Source: Bacillota bacterium (GTDB lineage Bacteria > Bacillota > Sulfobacillia > RBS10-35 > JAJYVN01). From it: 11,304 bases of DNA. This document shows positions 1 through 7,172 of the stretch, in pieces; position 1 is the stretch's first letter; each line of letters starts with the position of its first letter. The translations under genes were made by a program, and so were the position numbers. The notes below the pieces were generated by a model, which saw only the letters and a list, made by a program, of their open reading frames with translations, was not told where the DNA came from and made no database searches. Where the stretch lies: positions 1-11,304 of the forward strand of contig JAJYVN010000076.1 of the NCBI GenBank assembly GCA_021791995.1. Direction: 5' to 3'.

Positions 1-587
1 GTACAGCTGGACATCCGACCGGTACAGGTCCCCGGAAAGCGTAATCGCGGACGTCCGCGCAAGGATGCACCCTTGCCACAACCTCTGATCCGCTTCTCTT
101 GGACGCCGCACGTGACGTCCCCCGAGCCGACGCTGCTCCAACGCGAGATCGAGATGCACTCCGCCTTCGTACTCATCACCAACGATTTGGACCGTGCCCC
201 CCGCGCACTGCTCGCCCTGTACAAGCGCCAACAGACCGCTGTCGAAATCTCCTTTCACCGCACCAAGGCCCTTCCGGTCGCCCCCACGTTTCTTGAGCGG
301 TCGGACCGTGTTCAGGCCATGGGCTGTGTGCTTTTGATGGCCTACGTCGCCTTCGGCATGCGCTGGCGGCAGACGGAGCGTTACTTCTTACGTACAACGG
401 TCGTACAACCGCCACACCCACGGGCCAAATGGTGCTTGAGCATCTGGCCGAGATCCACATGGACATCACCGAGGAAAATGGTCAAACCGTCCGGGTCATC
501 AAGATCCCCCCCGTGGCCCGCCAAGTCCTGGATCTACTAAGCATCCCTGTTTCCTCCTTCGCCGAATACCCCGGAACGGCACCTTGA
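1..587 (+). pseudogene. IS1634/IS4-type DDE transposase, C-terminal fragment, frameshifted
   Basis: This is the C-terminal part of an insertion-sequence transposase, whose role would be cut-and-paste of its element. The frame is open from base 1, so the N-terminus lies outside the window. Visible landmarks are LITNDLDRAPRALLALYKRQ, then a basic/aromatic block (EISFHRTK), then ALPVAPTFLERSDRVQAMG followed by a hydrophobic helix. This order (Y-K-R-Q-x-VE, then F-L-x-x-x-x-R-v-x-A-m-g) is typical of the end of IS1634-like transposases. Around 385-400 the frame shifts from frame 1 to frame 3. There the expected tail resumes (TPTGQMVLEHLAEIHM, later VARQVLDLLSI) and stops at TGA 585-587. With the frameshift and missing start it should be inactive. 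Family assignment rests on remembered motif patterns; another IS4-superfamily group is possible. Confidence 0.72.
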
Positions 588-648
588 ACCTCGTATCTCC
601 ATCCACTTCGCCTCCTCGCTACGCGGTCCGGAAAATCACGCCCCGGGC

Positions 649-1640
649 ACTTTCAGGGTGCAGCATGTGGGTTACGTCACGGAAGCGGTGCGTTTTACCG
701 TTACGCGGCCGAGGAAGAGTGTCCGGCAATATCCGCATCGTGCTGCACCAAGACCGTAGGACCGTCTCGGTGCATGCACCCTACGATGTGCGGGTGCCGG
801 TGGAAGCGCCCCACGGCGAAACCATGGGATCGACGTTAGTGGAACCGAAGTGCTGGCTACTTCCACCGGCGCGAAGCTTGGGGCGGGCTACGTTACCCTG
901 CTCGAACGGCTGTCCGAGAAGACGATGGAGACCGGCAGAGCCCGCAACAAGCGGTTCCAGGAGGCCACGAAAGCCGATGAGCGCGGTGATGCAGCCAAGG
1001 CATCCCGCATCCGGCACAAAACAACCGAGCGCACAAGAAGTTGCGGGTGCAACGCGATCGAGGCGAGGCTTCCGTCTAGACAATGGTCGGCCAGGCGGTT
1101 CGGCAAGGGCTGCGTAACCGACCTGTCATGTTGGCAGTAAAAGACCTATCACACTTGCGAGACCGAACGAAGAGCCGCAAGCTGTCGGGGATTGTCTGGC
1201 GCTAGATGCGTTCGACCCTCCGGGAGAGGTTGGAATTTCCGTCGCAGGCGGGATGTTCGCGCCTTGAAGTGGTCCATGCCGTGTATACCAGTCCAACATG
1301 TCCCGTTCCGAGGTGTGGGTACGTCCATAAGGATAACCGGCACGGGGACAGGTTTCATGGCCTGCATTGCGGGTGGGATGGTGACGCGGATCTTGTTGCC
1401 GCCTTGCATCTGTTGACTAGGATGAACGATCCCGAAATCCATCGGTGCACCCCCGGTGGAGGCGGTGAAGCGCATTCTGGAAGGTCAATTCCGACGCCGG
1501 CAGGAGACCGAGAACCACTTGAGCGATCCTACTAGGGTGGGAAACGGCACACCGCTCCCGGCTGGGCTCCAACACCCCGATGGGTACGGTCGACGGGCGG
1601 GTCGCCGACCGAGCAGGCCCACCGGCAGCGAGCGAATCAT
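649..1640 (+). pseudogene. tnpB: TnpB (IS200/IS605 or IS607 type) RNA-guided nuclease, decayed
   Basis: Remnant of a transposon TnpB, an RNA-guided DNA nuclease with a RuvC core and zinc ribbon. Recognisable sequence wanders through frames: VTEAVRFTVTRPRKSV (frame 1, about 670-718), VHAPYDVRVPVEAPHGET (frame 2), LLERLSEKTMETGRARNKRF (frame 1, with the first RuvC Asp at 832-834), then frame 3 from about 1023 through AVKDLSHLRDRTKSRKLSG and the zinc ribbon TCPVPRCGYVHKDNRHGDRF to GWDGDADLVAALHLL. TAG stops interrupt frame 3 at 1077-1079 and 1203-1205. The usual catalytic Glu is Lys (AVKDL) and one zinc-ribbon Cys is Gly (FHGLHCG). After about 1455 the tail continues in frame 1 (ILEGQFRRRQETENHL). 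Roughly 100 N-terminal residues are missing, probably lost where it abuts the preceding transposase fragment. Both boundaries are approximate. Confidence 0.85.
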
Positions 1641-1680
1641 AAGACAAAATCCTCATGTGTATCGTTGCTGGGGGTTTTTG

Positions 1681-1710
1681 GAGCGGCTTGGAAGAGGCCA
1701 CGGGCCGCTC
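1681..1710. repeat. 7-bp inverted repeat downstream of the TnpB remnant
   Basis: GAGCGGC (1681-1687) pairs perfectly with GCCGCTC (1704-1710) around a 16-base loop. It lies in the gene-free stretch 1641-1755 between the TnpB tail and the MarR promoter. It could be a subterminal hairpin of the dead element's right end, or chance in GC-rich DNA. No T-run follows on the plus strand, so it is not a convincing terminator. Confidence 0.3.
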
Positions 1711-1755
1711 GGTCGCCGGGTGGGGCAGCCGCCCTGGCCCGCCCCGGTAAACCCG

Positions 1756-1784
1756 TTGACATTCCCTGCGACCGCTCGTATCGT
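1756..1784 (+). promoter_or_regulatory. Promoter of the marR-exporter operon
   Basis: A perfect -35 box TTGACA (1756-1761) is followed by a 17-base spacer and a -10 box TATCGT (1779-1784), matching 3 of 6 consensus positions including T1, A2 and T6. The predicted transcript starts near 1791, leaving a leader of about 50 bases before the MarR TTG start. This is the best plus-strand promoter upstream of the five-gene unit. Confidence 0.7.
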
Positions 1785-1802
1785 TTCTTCGTCGTGGGAA
1801 TA

Positions 1803-1814
1803 TTCGCTCGCGAA
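1803..1814. promoter_or_regulatory. Candidate operator dyad in the marR leader
   Basis: TTCGC-TC-GCGAA forms a 12-base dyad inside the AT-richer stretch TATTCGCTCGCGAAATA (1801-1817). It sits between the predicted transcription start and the ribosome-binding site of the MarR gene. MarR proteins usually repress their own operon by binding short palindromes at or just downstream of the promoter, so this is a reasonable autoregulatory site. That role is inferred from position only. Confidence 0.4.
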
Positions 1815-1842
1815 ATACTTGCCTCTTCGGGGGGGAGATTCC

Positions 1843-2307
1843 TTGGGCCAGGCCGAACGGCGTGAAGCCGCTCTACTGCTCCTTGACCTGGCAGGCCGGC
1901 TGGGCCGGGAAATGCGCCGTCAGATGGACCCCGAGCTCCGAGCCCAGGGGATGGCGTCACCGCTCGAGGTGCGGGTCTGCGGGGCGATCGACGATCCCGG
2001 ACCCCTCCGCCCGGTGGATCTGGCCCGGCACCTGCAGCTCCCGGTGAGCACGCTGAGCGAACTGAGCGATCGGTTGGTGCAGGCCGGTGTCCTCTCCCGC
2101 GAGCGCAACCCCAACGACCGGCGCAGTGTGGTGTTGGCTCCGACCGCGACAACGCACCAGGTGGTCAGCGCCCTGCGCGAGGCGGCCACCGGATGGTTGA
2201 CGGAGCTCCTGGTCCGCATCGACGATGATGCACTGCGGGCGTTAATGGAGGCCCTGCGCAAAACGGCCGACCAACTGCCGCCCGGAGACAAGGGATCCTG
2301 CGACTGA
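1843..2307 (+). CDS. MarR-family transcriptional regulator
   Basis: A 154-residue winged-helix regulator, close to the usual MarR length of 140-160. The N-terminal dimerisation helix (about 4-30) is followed by the winged helix: PLRPVDLARHL (54-64), recognition helix STLSELSDRLVQAG (69-82) and the wing SRERNPNDRRSVVLAPT (85-101), whose D-x-R-R/S motif is the family hallmark. A C-terminal helical pair (about 104-145) closes the dimer. The TTG start at 1843 is chosen because GGGGGAG (1831-1837) sits five bases upstream; the open frame runs far upstream, but that part belongs to the TnpB tail. It is the first gene of an exporter operon, 35 bases before the HlyD-like gene, so it likely represses the pump until a toxic ligand releases it. 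The ligand cannot be told from sequence. Confidence 0.88.
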   Translation: MGQAERREAALLLLDLAGRLGREMRRQMDPELRAQGMASPLEVRVCGAIDDPGPLRPVDLARHLQLPVSTLSELSDRLVQAGVLSRERNPNDRRSVVLAPTATTHQVVSALREAATGWLTELLVRIDDDALRALMEALRKTADQLPPGDKGSCD

Positions 2308-2342
2308 CGACCCGCTGCGTGCGACGGGAAAGGAAGGTTGAC

Positions 2343-3029
2343 ATGGAACGTGGCGCTCGGGCAATCATCGCTCCGCTGGTCGTGGTCATCGTGATGATCG
2401 CGGCAGCATTGATCGCTATATTTTACTGGTACCAGGGACAGAACTTCGTGATCTCCAACGATGCGCAGGTTACGGCACCGATGGCCCCCGTCATGACGCT
2501 CAGCACCGGGACACTGATCACCTGGAATGCCCACGTCGGCGAGTCGGTGACGGCGGGTGAGTCCCTCGGCACGATTCAGTTGGCGGGGGCTCCGGCCGCA
2601 GCGTCGTCGGCAGATACCACCGCAGGGACAACCCAGGTCAACGTGGTGGCGCCGATCACTGGCACGGTGGTCCAGAACGCGGAGGTGCAGGGTGAGATCG
2701 TGACGACCGGCACCACCCTGGCATACGTGGCCAACCTCGCGGTGCCGACGATCACCGCCTACATCAGGGAAACGGCCATTCGGAACGTTCAAGCGGCTCA
2801 GGCGGTCGACGTGCGCATCTCGGCTTTCCCGGGATCGACCTTCAGCGGAACGGTCAAGGAGGTCGGCCTGGCGACGGCGGCGACCTTCTCGTTGTTGCCC
2901 GCTCCGGCGCAAAGCGGTGACTTCACCAAGGTTGTGCAGCGCATTCCCGTGGAGATCACCCTCTCCAACGTGATCGGCAACCTGGCACCTGGCGAGAGCG
3001 CCTGGGTGCGCATCCATATCGCCAAGTGA
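2343..3029 (+). CDS. Short HlyD/EmrA-like membrane-anchored accessory protein of an MFS pump
   Basis: A 228-residue protein with a single N-terminal membrane anchor (about 7-29) and an extracytoplasmic body. The body has two biotinyl-lipoyl half-motifs, DAQVTAPMAPVMTLSTGTLI (40-59) with VGESVTAGESLGTI, and VNVVAPITGTVVQNAEVQGE (99-118). They are separated only by an Ala/Ser/Thr-rich linker (about 82-97). A beta-barrel region follows, including AQAVDVRISAFPGSTFSGTV and ending in LAPGESAWVRIHIAK. Typical EmrA proteins approach 390 residues because a long coiled-coil hairpin joins the lipoyl halves; here it is absent. ATG 2343 has AGGAAGG (2331-2337) five bases upstream. The stop is 17 bases before the TTG start of the MFS transporter gene, its probable partner. 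With no sign of an outer membrane it probably shapes the pump's outer mouth or captures substrate there. Confidence 0.85.
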   Translation: MERGARAIIAPLVVVIVMIAAALIAIFYWYQGQNFVISNDAQVTAPMAPVMTLSTGTLITWNAHVGESVTAGESLGTIQLAGAPAAASSADTTAGTTQVNVVAPITGTVVQNAEVQGEIVTTGTTLAYVANLAVPTITAYIRETAIRNVQAAQAVDVRISAFPGSTFSGTVKEVGLATAATFSLLPAPAQSGDFTKVVQRIPVEITLSNVIGNLAPGESAWVRIHIAK

Positions 3030-3033
3030 GGTT

Positions 3034-3038
3034 GGAGG
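3034..3038 (+). promoter_or_regulatory. Ribosome-binding site deciding the MFS start
   Basis: GGAGG lies eight bases before TTG 3047. The only earlier candidate, GTG 3026 overlapping the previous stop, has no Shine-Dalgarno sequence, so TTG 3047 is preferred. Confidence 0.6.
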
Positions 3039-3046
3039 CAGGGGAA

Positions 3047-4690
3047 TTGAGTGAGGACAATCAACGGCCCGTTGGTCCGCGGCGGGCTCGCCATGCGCGG
3101 TCGGCCCCCCAAGTCCAGAGCCAGCGCGCCTCCACCCCGGCCGGCCCGCCATCGGGGGATGATGACGTCCATCCCCTGGAAAATTGGGGTTTGCCCATGG
3201 TGGCCATGATCGTCGGCGCCTTCATGGCGCTTTTGGACAGCAGCATCGTGAACGTGGCCATCCCGACCATGGAACACGTCTTTGGTGTCAACACGGCGCA
3301 GGTGGAGTGGGTCGTCACCATCTACCTCTTAGCCCTCGGCGTCGTTGTGCCGGCCTCCGGGTGGCTGGGGGACCGGATGGGATTTAAGCGGCTCTATCTG
3401 TGGTCGCTGGGGATCTTCATCATCGGCTCCGCGCTGTCCGGGCTCTCACTGAGCCTACCGATGTTGATCGGGGCGCGAGTGCTGCAGGCGGTCGGCGGTG
3501 GCATGATCATGCCTACCACCATGTCGATGGTGTTCCGACTGATTCCCCGCGAGCGCCTGGGAATCGCCTCGGGCATCTTCGGCATGTCTATGTTGCTGGC
3601 CCCGGCCATCGGCCCCACGGTCGGTGGATACCTCGTGCAGTACGTGAACTGGCGGTGGATCTTCACCGTCAACATCCCCATCGGGATCTTTGGTCTGGTG
3701 CTGGCCACCGCAGTCCTGCCGGAATTCGGTTCCCAGGACGCAGGACCATTCGACGTCTGGGGCTTTGTCAGTTCGGGCCTCGGCCTCTTCGCGCTGCTTC
3801 TCGCCCTCAGTGAGGGCTCCACCTGGGGCTGGCATTCGGAAGGCGTCGCCTGGCTATTCTTCATCAGCGGGGTCAGCCTGCTACTCTTCGTCTGGGTGGA
3901 GCTGAAGGTGGCTCGACCGCTTCTGGATCTACGCGCCCTGCGGTATGGGTCGTTCACGGCCAGCCTGATCTTCACCGTCGGCATGAACGTGGCGCTCTTC
4001 GCAGGGGCGTTCTTTATCCCAGTGTTCCTCCAGTTGGTCCGCGACAAGGGCGCGCTGCAGACCGGGTTGATTCTCATGCCGGGTGCCCTGGCGACCGGCA
4101 TGATGATGGCTCTCGCCGGACGGATGTACGACCGTATCGGGCCGAAGCTGCCCGTCATCCTCGGAACCCTGATCCTGGCATTCGGAACGTATCTGTTTCA
4201 CAGCATGACGCTCCAAACCTCCGATGGCATGATCGTCCTGTGGATGGCCGTGCGCGGTGTCGGCATGGGACTGGCGATGATGCCGGCGACGACGGCCGGA
4301 ATGTCGGTGATCCCGCCGCAGATGATCGGCCGGGCCTCAGCCCTGAGTAATATCCTCATGCGGGTGGCCGGATCGTTTGGAATCGCGGTGCTGACCGTCG
4401 CACTCGATGGTGGCATCGCCAACCAGTCGGCGGCCATCGCCGCGCGCATGACGGTTGGCTCCCCCGCCGCGATGGCCCTTGGAGCCGTCGCCCACGCCTC
4501 GCCCACCATGCTTCAGTCCGAACTGTACAACGCATACCAGTACGTTCAGGGCTTGGCGTTTGTGCGCAGCCTGGACAACATTTTCGTGGCGCTGGCCATC
4601 ATCGGGGTTATTAGCATCGTGCCGGCAGCCTTCCTGCGCAAGCACCTCACCGCCGGTGAACACCGCGCTGCGGGCCCAGCGATCGAGTGA
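3047..4690 (+). CDS. DHA2/EmrB-QacA-type MFS multidrug exporter
   Basis: A 547-residue proton-driven exporter of the 14-helix DHA2 group, acting in the cytoplasmic membrane. The first 45 residues are a hydrophilic Arg/Pro-rich cytoplasmic tail. TM1 carries the family motif ALLDSSIVNVAIP (61-73); motif A is GWLGDRMGFKR (105-115) between TM2 and TM3. Antiporter motif C is seen in SMLLAPAIGPTVGGYLVQ, followed by VNWRWIFTVNIPIG. Later helices include GMNVALFAGAFFIPVFLQ and MPGALATGMMMALAGRMYDRIG, the motif A-like loop of the second half. Length and helix count match EmrB-like proteins. It lies between the HlyD-like gene and the gene for an anchored Roadblock-like protein in one operon under MarR, which supports export of drugs, lipids or other amphiphiles; the substrate is unknown. 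Confidence 0.93.
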   Translation: MSEDNQRPVGPRRARHARSAPQVQSQRASTPAGPPSGDDDVHPLENWGLPMVAMIVGAFMALLDSSIVNVAIPTMEHVFGVNTAQVEWVVTIYLLALGVVVPASGWLGDRMGFKRLYLWSLGIFIIGSALSGLSLSLPMLIGARVLQAVGGGMIMPTTMSMVFRLIPRERLGIASGIFGMSMLLAPAIGPTVGGYLVQYVNWRWIFTVNIPIGIFGLVLATAVLPEFGSQDAGPFDVWGFVSSGLGLFALLLALSEGSTWGWHSEGVAWLFFISGVSLLLFVWVELKVARPLLDLRALRYGSFTASLIFTVGMNVALFAGAFFIPVFLQLVRDKGALQTGLILMPGALATGMMMALAGRMYDRIGPKLPVILGTLILAFGTYLFHSMTLQTSDGMIVLWMAVRGVGMGLAMMPATTAGMSVIPPQMIGRASALSNILMRVAGSFGIAVLTVALDGGIANQSAAIAARMTVGSPAAMALGAVAHASPTMLQSELYNAYQYVQGLAFVRSLDNIFVALAIIGVISIVPAAFLRKHLTAGEHRAAGPAIE

Positions 4691-4712
4691 GGCGGGGAAG
4701 GGGGCAGTTCTC

Positions 4713-5330
4713 GTGATCTTCTGGCTCATCGGTGCGACGTTGCTCGTGCTAACGGCCATCATGATCGCCGATCTGCACGGCGCCCGGTCGGCAACGACCG
4801 AAACGGTGATTCGGGTCAAGGGGGACGAGCACTCGACCAAACTCGCGCCGCAACCGGCCCTGCTCCCCGATGTGGCGGATCGGGTGCGCCAACTCGTCAG
4901 CCTCGGAGCGGAGGGCTGGATGCTGGTCGGTCCCACCGGCACCCTGCTGGCCTCCAACCAACCATCCGGTGTCGCCTTCCTGGCGGATGCCGCTTCGACG
5001 CTGCGCCTGGGGTCGGGCGGCGAAGCCGGATCGGCCTGGAACTCCCTCACCCTGGAGGGCCCGGCGGGGGTGCTCCTTGGGGAGGCGACTCCGCACGGCT
5101 GGACCCTGGCAGTCCTGGCTCGGACCGACGCCGACCAGCCGCAGTTGCGTGAGGCGATGACGGGGATCCTCAGCGGCATCCGCGAAGGCGGCCCCGGTTG
5201 GGAACAGAGTGACGCCGCACGTCTCCTCGGTGCAGCCGAAGCATCGGCAGGAGAGGGACAATCCCCCGACGAAGCTGGGGCTGCAACCAGCGGGAGTTCG
5301 GCACCGGGCACCGATGCACCCCTGGCGTGA
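4713..5330 (+). CDS. Membrane-anchored protein with tentative Roadblock/LC7-like domain
   Basis: A 205-residue protein of uncertain function. A hydrophobic segment (2-19, IFWLIGATLLVLTAIMIA) acts as an N-terminal anchor. After a polar linker, residues about 52-157 read DVADRVRQLVSLGAEGWMLV, GPTGTLLASN, a small helix, SLTLEGPAGVLLGEATPHGW, TLAVLAR and a final helix. This helix-strand-turn-strand-helix-strand-strand-strand-helix order, with a G-T-L-L-A-S strand after the first turn, resembles Roadblock/LC7 (MglB-like) domains that dimerise and regulate small GTPases. The tail (160-205) is Glu/Ala/Ser/Gly-rich and probably disordered. GTG 4713 is chosen because AAGGGGG (4698-4704) is eight bases upstream. 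The gene lies 22 bases after the MFS gene, hence is co-transcribed. No GTPase partner is visible here. The fold call is a hypothesis; existence of the gene is secure. Confidence 0.8.
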   Translation: MIFWLIGATLLVLTAIMIADLHGARSATTETVIRVKGDEHSTKLAPQPALLPDVADRVRQLVSLGAEGWMLVGPTGTLLASNQPSGVAFLADAASTLRLGSGGEAGSAWNSLTLEGPAGVLLGEATPHGWTLAVLARTDADQPQLREAMTGILSGIREGGPGWEQSDAARLLGAAEASAGEGQSPDEAGAATSGSSAPGTDAPLA

Positions 5331-5351
5331 CCCGCCCCAGGAGAACCAACC

Positions 5352-5497
5352 TTGGGTGAGTTGATGCTCGGGGGGGGAGCACCTGACGCTCTACCGGATC
5401 AGCGTCGCAGTGTACGTCGCCGCGGCCGGTGGCCCCGCGCTGGTCTTGGCCGATTGGTTACGGATCGAGGTCGGATCCGAGCAGCTTCCCCTGATCT
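5352..5497 (+). pseudogene. Short membrane ORF, frameshifted at a G8 tract and cut off
   Basis: A TTG start (5352) with AGGAGA (5339-5344) seven bases upstream opens MGELMLGG in frame 3. A run of eight G follows at 5370-5377. If one G is removed, translation passes into frame 1 and gives EHLTLYRISVAVYVAAAGG, then PALVLADWLRIEVGSEQLPL, a plausible membrane-entry helix plus polar tail. Without the shift the frame 3 product is an Arg-rich sequence of no recognisable type. Sequence resembling a recombinase begins at about 5500, so the membrane reading is truncated there. It lies 21 bases after the Roadblock-like gene and would be the last member of the exporter operon. It may be a broken gene, a contingency (phase-variable) locus, or a sequencing miscount in the homopolymer. 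I recognise no family. Confidence 0.45.
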
Positions 5498-5499
5498 GG

Positions 5500-5816
5500 C
5501 GGTGGAAACCCGCAGCTTGTCCGCCGGAGACGCATGGAAAGAGGATGGGTGGGCGTTTACGAACCCAGAGGGAGCGGCGTTGAGCACATCTGTGGTGGAT
5601 CAAACCTTCGTGCGGGTACGCCGCCGAGCCAGCGTCCGCCCGCTACCCCTATCCTCACTGCGGCACGCCGCCGCCAGCATTCTGCTCGGTGCTCGCGTTC
5701 CGGTGGCGGTGGCTGCCAAGATGATGGGGCACTCGGGATGCAGCCTAGCAAGCCGATGCGTGGCTTGCTGCCAGGGTTGGCAACGCGGCGGAGAGAACCC
5801 ATCAAACCAAGCATGA
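5500..5816 (+). pseudogene. Tyrosine recombinase (integrase) C-terminal remnant
   Basis: The C-terminal catalytic part of a phage/XerC-type tyrosine recombinase in frame 3. WKEDGWAFTNPEGAALSTSV is the familiar pre-catalytic block, SSLRHAAASILLGARVPVAV holds the second Arg of the R-H-R-Y set, and AAKMMGHSG holds the following His. The His usually three residues before that Arg (H-x-L-R-H) is Ser. After GHSG the expected S-L-T-L-x-x-Y-A-H segment is scrambled: an LLPG match reappears in another frame, and no catalytic Tyr remains before TGA 5814-5816. The N-terminal core-binding domain is absent. It is therefore an inactive fragment, pointing toward the 3' end of the adjacent tRNA, the usual position for the integrase of a tRNA-targeted element. 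Confidence 0.8.
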
Positions 5817-5830
5817 TGGCAAACGTGATG

Positions 5831-5870
5831 GCAAAAGAAGAGGACCTTCCTGTATATACCAGGATGGTCC
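5831..5870 (-). terminator. Intrinsic terminator of the tRNA
   Basis: GGACCTTCCTG (5842-5852) and CAGGATGGTCC (5860-5870) form an 11-bp stem with one mismatch and a 7-base loop. Read on the minus strand the stem is followed by TCTTCTTTTGC (5841-5831), a fair U-tract. It starts 36 bases beyond the tRNA 3' end. On the plus strand no T-run follows the hairpin, so termination is directed at minus-strand transcription. Confidence 0.75.
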
Positions 5871-5905
5871 CTTCCTATGCGTTGGTGCTCTGGGTCTTTT
5901 CGGAA

Positions 5906-5978
<73 letters not shown>

Positions 5979-6165
5979 GTGGACGGGCGTGCCATGCGTC
6001 ACAAGGTGTCATAGACGGTGCAATCGCGGAGAGTCATTTGGAATCCACATCGGCACCTCGTTTGGCCCCACGCTGGCACCTTCCCGAATCAATGCTAACG
6101 GGACGCGTTGCGCTTCGCAACATGCGCAGTCGCTATTGTACCTCTGCGGTGGAGCGGGCAACGGG

Positions 6166-6936
6166 TCATCGCCCTTGTGGGATCTCGTCCTCCCAGAGGA
6201 AGCGCTGTGCAGCAGCGACGGCGTCCAGGAGATTGTGCACCACTGCATCGGGTTTGATCGTTCGGTCCGGCCAAGGCGCATCGTTACGATTCATCCATAC
6301 GGCGCGCAGGCCGGATCCCTTGGCACCACCTATATCGGCCAGGGGGTTGTCGCCGATCATCACGGCGCGGTCGGGTGGCACCCCACCTCGCGTGAGCGCT
6401 TCGGCAAAGAAGCGTGGATCCGGTTTTCCGACACCGATAGCACCAGAGATGAGAATAAAGTCAAACTGCTCATACAGGCCGAGACGCTGCAGTCGTTGCG
6501 CCTGGGTCGTGGCTGGCCCGTTCGTCAGCACGGCAAGCACAGGTCGGTTTGGAAGCCCACGAAGCCCTTCCAGCGCGGGGTGCACGTCCGGGTAGAGGCG
6601 AATCGCTTCTTCCATTGCCTCCAGATAACGCTTCCGCGCCTTTTGGGCGACCGAGTCGTCAAGGGGTAGACCGATCGCATCCATCACCGCGCTGATGCGG
6701 CCGCTCCATAATCCCTCCTCTGTCAGCTCACCGACCATGAAGCGTTCCCAGATTCTGTCCCAAGCGTGCGCCGAGCGTGCCTGCACCTCCGCCACCGTGG
6801 TTCGGAGGGGGGAGCTTGTCACAGGAGCATACTCTAGTACCGTGTGGACCAAGGAAGAAAAGGCCGCTTGGTACGCGCTTCTGAAGTCGTGCAGCGTGTC
6901 ATCAAAGTCAAAGAAGATCGCTGAATGGTTGGGCAA
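6166..6936 (-). CDS. HAD-superfamily hydrolase, YjjG/YfnB-like
   Basis: A 256-residue cytoplasmic phosphatase of the HAD superfamily. All four motifs are present: motif I FFDFDDTLHD (nucleophile D10 and acid D12), motif II VLTNG (T138), motif III lysine in GKPDP (K171), and motif IV VMIGDNPLADIGGAK (D196, D201). The region between motifs I and II, about 16-115, is an alpha-helical C1 cap. The order and the GDNPLADIGGAKGSG text fit subfamily IA proteins such as YjjG/YfnB, often nucleotide or small phosphometabolite phosphatases; the substrate here is unknown. The frame is open far upstream, but homology begins at the TTG at 6936, preceded by GGGGGTG five bases away. It stands alone on the minus strand, divergent from the lipoprotein genes, and its tail lies 187 bases before the tRNA. 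Confidence 0.9.
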   Translation of the reverse strand: MPNHSAIFFDFDDTLHDFRSAYQAAFSSLVHTVLEYAPVTSSPLRTTVAEVQARSAHAWDRIWERFMVGELTEEGLWSGRISAVMDAIGLPLDDSVAQKARKRYLEAMEEAIRLYPDVHPALEGLRGLPNRPVLAVLTNGPATTQAQRLQRLGLYEQFDFILISGAIGVGKPDPRFFAEALTRGGVPPDRAVMIGDNPLADIGGAKGSGLRAVWMNRNDAPWPDRTIKPDAVVHNLLDAVAAAQRFLWEDEIPQGR

Positions 6937-7172
6937 ACCAACACCCCCGCCTGGAGTGAACGCCTGGCCACATCCCGTTTCCGCGCCGATCTTCGGTCTC
7001 CTCCACGGGGATCGCGGCACGGGCCTGGAATGCCACTCCACGTTGCAACCTTGCCCGCGCAACCGCACCGATTTTGGAAGCAAAACAAGCAAATCTCGCA
7101 CAGGACGTATGTTTCGTGGTCGCGGGGGGAAATGGTTAAAGCGTTGATCCTGGACCACAAGGAGGATGAAGC

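Noticed and set aside
1456..1842. Long N-terminal extension of the MarR reading frame
   Set aside because: The frame stays open only because the TnpB tail happens to be in the same frame. The promoter and ribosome-binding site lie inside it, and MarR homology begins after 1843.
3026..3046. GTG start overlapping the HlyD stop for the MFS gene
   Set aside because: No Shine-Dalgarno before it; GGAGG is correctly spaced for TTG 3047 instead.
1920..3152. Minus-strand 410-codon open frame
   Set aside because: Antisense to the MarR and HlyD genes; the His/Arg/Gly-rich product lacks any domain and is a GC-driven shadow.
3394..4158. Minus-strand 254-codon open frame
   Set aside because: Lies wholly opposite a clear MFS transporter and translates to Arg/Pro/Ser-rich nonsense.
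4337..5311. Minus-strand 324-codon open frame
   Set aside because: Antisense to the MFS end and the Roadblock-like gene; low-complexity Ser/Pro/Arg product, no ribosome-binding site of note.
6107..6121. Hairpin GTTGCG-CTT-CGCAAC downstream of the HAD gene
   Set aside because: Stem of six with no T-run on either strand; could be a weak terminator but the evidence is thin.
5989..6669. Plus-strand 226-codon open frame
   Set aside because: Antisense to the HAD hydrolase, which has all four catalytic motifs on the other strand.
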